This document shows, in pieces, positions 14,109-18,410 of a stretch of 18,410 nt of DNA. Origin of the DNA: Clostridia bacterium (GTDB taxonomy: Bacteria > Bacillota > Clostridia > Christensenellales > Aristaeellaceae); contig JAEDIV010000036.1 of assembly GCA_016296675.1 (NCBI GenBank), positions 1 to 18,410 on the forward strand. The letters run 5' to 3'. Each line of letters starts with the position of its first letter. Position 1 is the stretch's first letter. Below the pieces are notes generated by a model, which worked only from the letters and a program-made list of their open reading frames with translations, was not told the DNA's origin and did not search any database. Both the position numbers and the translations under genes were made by a program.

Positions 14109-14867
14109 ATGAGACTCGTATCCTGGAATGTGAACGGCCTTCGCGCTGTCTGGCAGAAGGGTTTTTTGGAAAGCATGCAGTCGCTGGATGCAGACGTGAT
14201 CTGCCTTCAGGAGATCAAGCTTCAAAGGCATCAGTTTACTTTTGACATGGAAGGCTATTATGCCTTTACCAATCATGCGGATAAGCCCGGCTATTCGGGC
14301 ACTGCGATATACACAAAAAAGCAGCCGATTTCCGTGACCTACGGAATTGGCGTGGACGAGCATGATCATGAGGGGCGCGTGATCACGGCGGAGTTTGAGG
14401 AATTTTACCTCGTTTGCTGCTATACGCCCAATTCCCAGAACGAGCTTAAGCGCCTTCCCTACCGCATGACGTGGGAAGATGCGTTTTATGCATATTTAAA
14501 GGGACTTGAAGCGAAAAAAGGCGTGATCCTGTGCGGAGATCTGAACGTTGCGCACAAGGAGATCGACCTTAAAAACCCCAAGACCAACCATATGAACGCG
14601 GGCTTTACGGACGAGGAAAGGGAAAAAATTTCCCGCCTCCTGGATTCCGGCTTCATCGATACCTTCCGCCATTTCCACCCGGATGAGAAGGACCAGTATT
14701 CCTGGTGGAGCTACATCGGCGGCGCGAGAAGCAGAAATGCCGGATGGCGCATCGACTATTTCCTGGCAAGCGAGCGCCTTAAGGACAAGCTTCAGAGTGC
14801 ATCCATACACCAGACAATCATGGGAAGCGACCATTGTCCGGTATCGCTGGAAATCGATGCAAAATAA
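14109..14867 (+). CDS. xth: Exodeoxyribonuclease III (AP endonuclease)
   Basis: Protein of 252 residues, the usual length for ExoA/XthA. It cuts DNA 5' to abasic sites and removes 3' blocks in base excision repair in the cytoplasm. All catalytic positions of the endonuclease/exonuclease/phosphatase fold are visible: N7 in SWNVNGLR, E35 in CLQEIKLQ, Y105 in CCYTPNSQ, D144 and N146 in CGDLNVAH, the WWSY and WRIDYF blocks, and D241-H242 in GSDHCPV. GGGAGG lies just upstream of the ATG. It is a single gene between its own strong promoter and a short hairpin at its end. Confidence 0.96.
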   Translation: MRLVSWNVNGLRAVWQKGFLESMQSLDADVICLQEIKLQRHQFTFDMEGYYAFTNHADKPGYSGTAIYTKKQPISVTYGIGVDEHDHEGRVITAEFEEFYLVCCYTPNSQNELKRLPYRMTWEDAFYAYLKGLEAKKGVILCGDLNVAHKEIDLKNPKTNHMNAGFTDEEREKISRLLDSGFIDTFRHFHPDEKDQYSWWSYIGGARSRNAGWRIDYFLASERLKDKLQSASIHQTIMGSDHCPVSLEIDAK

Positions 14868-14877
14868 GGTTTTCATC

Positions 14878-14899
14878 GCATAAAAAGCGGTTTTTATGC
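14878..14899 (+). terminator. Short hairpin after exodeoxyribonuclease III
   Basis: GCATAAAAA and TTTTTATGC form a 9-bp AT-rich stem with loop GCGG. There is no separate T tail, and the stem is symmetric, so it may be a weak bidirectional terminator. Confidence 0.45.
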
Positions 14900-14907
14900 A
14901 TTAAATA

Positions 14908-14936
14908 TTGAATTGAGTTCTGTAATCCTGTAGGAT
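14908..14936 (+). promoter_or_regulatory. Candidate promoter of the XpaC-TelA-LemA-TPM operon
   Basis: TTGAAT and TAGGAT with a 17-base spacer, four of six matches each. ATCCTGTAGGAT (14925-14936) is an inverted repeat covering the -10 box and could be an operator. The RBS AGGAGG lies at 14946-14951. Confidence 0.4.
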
Positions 14937-14959
14937 GGATACTGTCAGGAGGCCTGAAT

Positions 14960-15595
14960 ATGAACGGAAACCAAAAGAAAAAAACCATCGTTCACAAAAG
15001 CGCTATGCCGTTTTATGCGGCGGGCGCGGTATTTCTTCTCTGGGCGCTGATTACGCCGATTTACAGACTGGCGTTTCTCTTGATCGGCGCGGCTGTTTCT
15101 GTGGCGGCGTACCTTGCCGCGAAGAAATTCTTCCCCGGCCGCGTGGAAGAATATATCGTAGAAGAATATACGGGCGATGAAGAGCTGGACAAGCAGATCA
15201 AGTTTGCCCGCGAGCTCAGCGTCCGAATCGGCGCAATCGCGAAAGAAACGCCGGATGAAGCCATCCGCAAAGACCTCGAGAGCATCGCCGTTTCCACCGG
15301 CCGCATCATCGAGGATGTCGTGCGCGATTCCACCGGCAGAAACGACGCCTATACCTTCTTCAGCTATTATCTGCCCACGCTTGATAAGCTGCTTTCCTTC
15401 TATACCGCCGATGTGGGCGCGGGAGAGAATGCTCAGGAGAGCAAGACGCGCATTCGCAACAGCCTGGACATGGTTGCTTCTGCCTTTGAAAAGCAGGCGG
15501 ACAATATGTATAAGAATGAAGCCATGGACATCAAGACCGACATCGCTGTCATGCAGACCATGCTCAGATCCGAAGGTCTGATTGATAAAAAGTAA
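14960..15595 (+). CDS. xpaC: XpaC-like membrane protein
   Basis: Protein of 211 residues assigned to the XpaC family (annotated as 5-bromo-4-chloroindolyl phosphate hydrolysis proteins; the true role is unclear). The lysine-rich N-terminus is followed by two membrane segments, about 16-32 and 36-53, and the remainder is a soluble, mostly helical domain with EELDKQIKFARELSVRIG, TGRIIEDVV and FFSYYLPTLDKLLSFY, the last being a family hallmark. It probably sits in the cytoplasmic membrane with the helical domain inside. It is the first gene of a four-gene operon, 47 bases ahead of telA. XpaC and TelA are regular neighbours in Bacillota, which supports a joint envelope-stress or toxic-compound tolerance role (inference). 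Confidence 0.82.
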   Translation: MNGNQKKKTIVHKSAMPFYAAGAVFLLWALITPIYRLAFLLIGAAVSVAAYLAAKKFFPGRVEEYIVEEYTGDEELDKQIKFARELSVRIGAIAKETPDEAIRKDLESIAVSTGRIIEDVVRDSTGRNDAYTFFSYYLPTLDKLLSFYTADVGAGENAQESKTRIRNSLDMVASAFEKQADNMYKNEAMDIKTDIAVMQTMLRSEGLIDKK

Positions 15596-15642
15596 TTCAT
15601 AATTGTGATCAATGAAATTTATAACGGAAAGGGAGATTCATC

Positions 15643-16770
15643 ATGTCTGAAGCCAATGCTGTAGCCGCAACCCCCATCATCCCCGAGTTTGAAGAAGCCC
15701 TCAAGGCGCTCAACATCGAAATCGACTTAAACCAGGACGCCGAGCAGGTAGAGAAAGAGCGCAAGGCTATCTACGATGCCATGACCGACGTTCAGAAGGC
15801 GGACATCCGCGAGACCACCGACATCTTTGCCTACGGAACCGCCGCCCAGAGCGACCTGACCCGTTTCTCCGACACTGCCCTTAATAAGGTCAAGATGAAG
15901 GATCTGGGCGAAACCGGCGACATGATCGCGGGCCTGGTGACTGAGCTTCAGGGATTTGACGCAGACGAAGAGCCCAAGAAGTTCTTCTTCGGCCTTTTCA
16001 AGAAGGCTGTTGACCGCGTAGCGCTGCTGAAGAACCGCTATGAAGATGCTTCCAAGAATGTCGACGGCATCGTTAAGGCTCTCACCAACCACAAGATTCA
16101 GCTGCTCAACGACGTAATCCTTCTCGATCAGCTCTATGCCGAGAACCTGACCTACTTCAAGACCCTGTCTGTGTACATCGACATGGGCAAAAAGAAGCTG
16201 GAAGAGTTCAGAAACAAGGATGTTGCCGCTGCGCACGCGCTTGCAGAGCGCACCGGCCTTCCTGAGGACGCGCAGGCTGCGAAGGATCTCGCCGACAAGG
16301 CCGATCGCTTTGAGAAGAAGATCTATGACCTCGAGCTCACGAGAAACATTTCCCTTCAGATGGCGCCCCAGATCCGCCTGATCCAGTCTTCCGACACGGT
16401 TATGGCGGAGAAGATCCAGTCCACCCTCAACAACACCATTCCGCTTTGGAAGAGCCAGATGGTTCTCGCCCTCGGCCTTGAGCACAGCCGCGAAGCCATG
16501 GAAGCCCAGCGCGCCGTTACCGATGTGACCAATGATCTTCTTAAGAAGAACGCCGAAAAGCTCAAGATGGCCACCGTCGAAACCGCCCGCGAAGCCGAGA
16601 GAGGCATCATCGATATCGAAACCCTTACCCACACCAACCAGATGCTCATCCAGACCATGGACGAAGTGCTCGCCATCCAGAAGGAAGGCAAGGAAAAGCG
16701 CCGCACTGCGGAGGCCGAGCTTGCCAACATCGAGAGCGAACTCAAGAAAAAGCTTCTTGAGCAGCGCTAA
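15643..16770 (+). CDS. telA: TelA/KlaA family toxic anion resistance-like protein
   Basis: Protein of 375 residues, the normal size for the family named after plasmid tellurite resistance proteins. It has no signal peptide or membrane segment and is rich in long charged helices, suggesting an extended coiled cytoplasmic protein. Family features include FFFGLFKKAVDRVALLKNRYEDASKNVD (spread over about 113-142), a long helix LLNDVILLDQLYAENLTYFKTL, and the C-terminal region AMEAQRAVTDVTNDLLKKNAEKL. Chromosomal members are linked to tolerance of cell-wall drugs and toxic anions, but the biochemistry is not known. GGGAGA precedes the start. Second gene of the operon. Confidence 0.9.
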   Translation: MSEANAVAATPIIPEFEEALKALNIEIDLNQDAEQVEKERKAIYDAMTDVQKADIRETTDIFAYGTAAQSDLTRFSDTALNKVKMKDLGETGDMIAGLVTELQGFDADEEPKKFFFGLFKKAVDRVALLKNRYEDASKNVDGIVKALTNHKIQLLNDVILLDQLYAENLTYFKTLSVYIDMGKKKLEEFRNKDVAAAHALAERTGLPEDAQAAKDLADKADRFEKKIYDLELTRNISLQMAPQIRLIQSSDTVMAEKIQSTLNNTIPLWKSQMVLALGLEHSREAMEAQRAVTDVTNDLLKKNAEKLKMATVETAREAERGIIDIETLTHTNQMLIQTMDEVLAIQKEGKEKRRTAEAELANIESELKKKLLEQR

Positions 16771-16788
16771 AAGAAAGGGAAAATATCC

Positions 16789-17349
16789 ATGTCCCGGCAG
16801 AAAACAGACGTATCCTTTAAAGAAAACACGCGCCTTGGCGTGATTGTTCTGATTGTCTGCGTGCTGGTGTCCATCTTCGTGCTGGGCCCGGTAAAACTGA
16901 ACGGCGCCAGACGCGAAGCGGAAAAGGTTTTCAGAAACGGCACCGAAGAAGGCATCACGGTTTCCGTGTATACCGATCTTGTCGCCATGGCTGAAAACGC
17001 CAACCGCCTTGCAAACTTCGCCCAGGATCAGCTGGGCGAAGACAATCAGGATATTCTGACCCTAAAGGAAAGCGCGAAGAATATCCTCGACGCGAAGAAC
17101 GAAAAGACCATGCTCGCGGCGTATTCCGCCATCGCCCTGGCTTCCGATAATGTGTATACCCGCCTGACCGGAAGCGCCAAGGACGATGCGAAGGGCGCAT
17201 ATGTGAACATCGACAACTATGTGTCCACAATCAAGAGGGACAGCTATTTCTCCTATGCGGATGATTTCAATCACAAGAGAAACGCGTTCCCGGCCGTGAT
17301 CCTTGCCTCTCTTTTCGGAATTGACGAAATGCCTACATTGGGAAAATAA
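16789..17349 (+). CDS. LemA-like membrane protein
   Basis: Protein of 186 residues. An N-terminal membrane segment spans about residues 16-37, ending LGPVKLNGARREAEKVF. The rest is helical, and the C-terminus DDFNHKRNAFPAVILASLFGI matches the LemA ending (YN..I..FP.....LFGF). The classical LemA N-terminal segment with RFDLIPNLV is not present, so this is a divergent member. LemA proteins are membrane-anchored helical bundles often encoded with TPM proteins, as here; the next gene starts four bases downstream. It probably exposes its helical part outside the cell (inference). Confidence 0.72.
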   Translation: MSRQKTDVSFKENTRLGVIVLIVCVLVSIFVLGPVKLNGARREAEKVFRNGTEEGITVSVYTDLVAMAENANRLANFAQDQLGEDNQDILTLKESAKNILDAKNEKTMLAAYSAIALASDNVYTRLTGSAKDDAKGAYVNIDNYVSTIKRDSYFSYADDFNHKRNAFPAVILASLFGIDEMPTLGK

Positions 17350-17352
17350 AAG

Positions 17353-18345
17353 ATGAAAAAGTTTTTGTATTCATTTCTTTCGGTTTTGATTCTGATCGCG
17401 CTTTTTGCCTCGAACGCATTTGCTGCCGTTCCCGATCCCGGCGATGATTTTTATTATCTGGATCAGGTCGGCGTGATGTCTTCGAAGACCAAGTCCATGC
17501 TGTATGAAAACGGAGAAGCCCTGAAAAAGGCTTGCGGCGCGCAGATCGTCGTCTGCGTCGTGGATTCGTTCGGCAGGATGAGCGATGAGGATTTTGCCTA
17601 TGAGCTCATCAACAAATGGGGCGTGGGCGACAAGAGCAAGAAAAACGGCGTTGCGCTCGTCATCGCGGAGACCGACGGCGTTTATAGAATGGTCATCGGC
17701 ACCGGCCTTGAACGCTATATGGATGGCGCTGAGGTTCAGAATTTGCTGGATCGCTATTTCGATGCTTATTTCAAGGACTATAAGACCGATAAGGGCATTC
17801 AGGCGCTGTATAAGCCGCTGTTTGACAGGATTTGCTCGATTTATGACGTAAATCCCGCCTTTTCTTTGGGTACCGCTTCGGATGACGCCGGAAATTACCC
17901 GGATTCTTCCATTGGATACAGCGAGAAGGAAAGCGGCGGATTGAATTTCGGCACGATCCTTTTAATTGTGATCATCCTCATCATCATCTGCGCAATCGTC
18001 AACAGAAGAAAAGGCCCGCGCGCAGTGCCCGGCCCCGGACCGAGTCCCACGCCCGGCCCCGGACCGAGTCCCGCGCCCGGTCCTGCCGCGCCTCCCAGGC
18101 GTACCCATCGTCCGATCATTATCGTAAACCGCCCGCATATCGGCGGATTCGGCGGAAACAGCAGAAGCAATCGCCCGACCGGCGGCTTCTTCGGAGGCTC
18201 TCACACCGGCGGCTTTGGCAGCAGTTCCCGTTCTTCCGGCCGTTCCGGCGGCTTTGGCAGCGGATCCCGCTCTTCCGGCGGATTCGGCGGAGCCCGGGGC
18301 GGAGGCGGCAGCAGCCGCGGCGTCGGCGGAGGCGGCAGACGCTGA
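17353..18345 (+). CDS. TPM-domain (YgcG-like) membrane protein with Gly-rich tail
   Basis: Protein of 330 residues. A signal peptide (1-24, ending NAFA) is followed by a TPM domain at about 30-165: VPDPGDDFYYLDQVGVMS at the start, AQIVVCVVDSF, NGVALVIAETDGVYRMVIGTGLE, and a terminal helix. A membrane segment lies at 199-216 (FGTILLIVIILIIICAIV). Then come a Pro-Gly linker with two 8-residue repeats PGPGPSPT/PGPGPSPA and a tail of about 70 residues of Gly, Ser, Arg and Phe ending in GGGGRR, typical of YgcG-like proteins. TPM domains were named for thylakoid photosystem repair and phosphatase-like folds; the bacterial role is unclear. The domain should face outside and the Gly-rich tail the cytoplasm. 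Last gene of the operon. Confidence 0.87.
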   Translation: MKKFLYSFLSVLILIALFASNAFAAVPDPGDDFYYLDQVGVMSSKTKSMLYENGEALKKACGAQIVVCVVDSFGRMSDEDFAYELINKWGVGDKSKKNGVALVIAETDGVYRMVIGTGLERYMDGAEVQNLLDRYFDAYFKDYKTDKGIQALYKPLFDRICSIYDVNPAFSLGTASDDAGNYPDSSIGYSEKESGGLNFGTILLIVIILIIICAIVNRRKGPRAVPGPGPSPTPGPGPSPAPGPAAPPRRTHRPIIIVNRPHIGGFGGNSRSNRPTGGFFGGSHTGGFGSSSRSSGRSGGFGSGSRSSGGFGGARGGGGSSRGVGGGGRR

Positions 18346-18410
18346 GAAAAGCAAAAAAAGGCGCTGTCTCAAAATACATTCAAACTCCGTTAATCGTGTA
18401 TCTCCATGAA
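18346..18410. other. Sequence after the operon, cut by the window end
   Basis: No gene. GCTGTCTCAAAA (18363-18374) matches the motif following the gene that ends at 10300, and may be the left arm of a terminator completed outside the window. Confidence 0.35.

Noticed and set aside
15727..16632. 301-codon minus-strand open frame opposite telA
   Set aside because: It mirrors a highly biased GC-ending codon gene, has no ribosome binding site and no recognisable domain; the plus-strand TelA family match is clear.
18028..18075. Tandem 24-bp GC-rich repeat as a non-coding repeat or CRISPR-like array
   Set aside because: Two adjacent units only, in frame, encoding PGPGPSPT and PGPGPSPA in the linker of the TPM protein; it is a coding repeat.

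Overview
The window looks like a chromosomal segment from a Gram-positive Clostridia-type bacterium (Bacillota). The basis is Clostridia-like 5S rRNA sequences, AGGAGG-type ribosome binding sites, sigma-A-type promoters, a TelA/XpaC envelope operon and moderately GC-rich core genes. A closer taxonomic placement cannot be supported from the sequence alone.

Bases 1-690 are the tail of an rRNA operon: spacer, a complete 5S gene (110-226) with a terminator, a hairpin-rich spacer carrying a 60-bp direct repeat, and a second complete 5S gene (524-640) with its own terminator. Bases 690-3243 are an AT-rich cassette holding one minus-strand operon, an ABC-type AAA ATPase followed by a TOPRIM-like protein with a 4-bp overlap. 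This architecture is typical of split OLD/RloAB/PARIS-like anti-phage systems. The cassette is bounded on the right by a third 5S copy that lacks its 5' end. The last 100 bp of 5S plus terminator (540-688) recur as 3244-3392 with only two mismatches, so the cassette sits between 149-bp direct repeats, much like an element integrated at the 3' part of a 5S gene. No integrase is visible.

Bases 3480-6620 hold a second AT-rich minus-strand operon: a Dam-type (D12 class) adenine methyltransferase overlapping by 14 bp a 754-residue protein. That protein joins an N-terminal PD-(D/E)XK nuclease-like domain to a DGQHR (DndB-like) domain. I read the pair as a candidate restriction-modification-like defence system, and it is the most interesting coding content here. 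The two modules form a defence island directly downstream of the rRNA operon.

From about 6780 the composition becomes GC-richer and host-like. It contains a GNAT acetyltransferase and an S41 peptidase (minus), a divergent GNAT-nucleotidyltransferase fusion resembling a bifunctional aminoglycoside-modifying enzyme, a decayed flavodoxin-family gene, an operon of VOC protein, FAD-dependent oxidoreductase and CE15-like esterase, an exodeoxyribonuclease III gene with a near-consensus promoter, and an operon of XpaC, TelA, LemA-like and TPM-domain proteins probably acting at the cell envelope. Several intergenic regions carry palindromic repeat elements, two of which appear to have split a transcription terminator hairpin.
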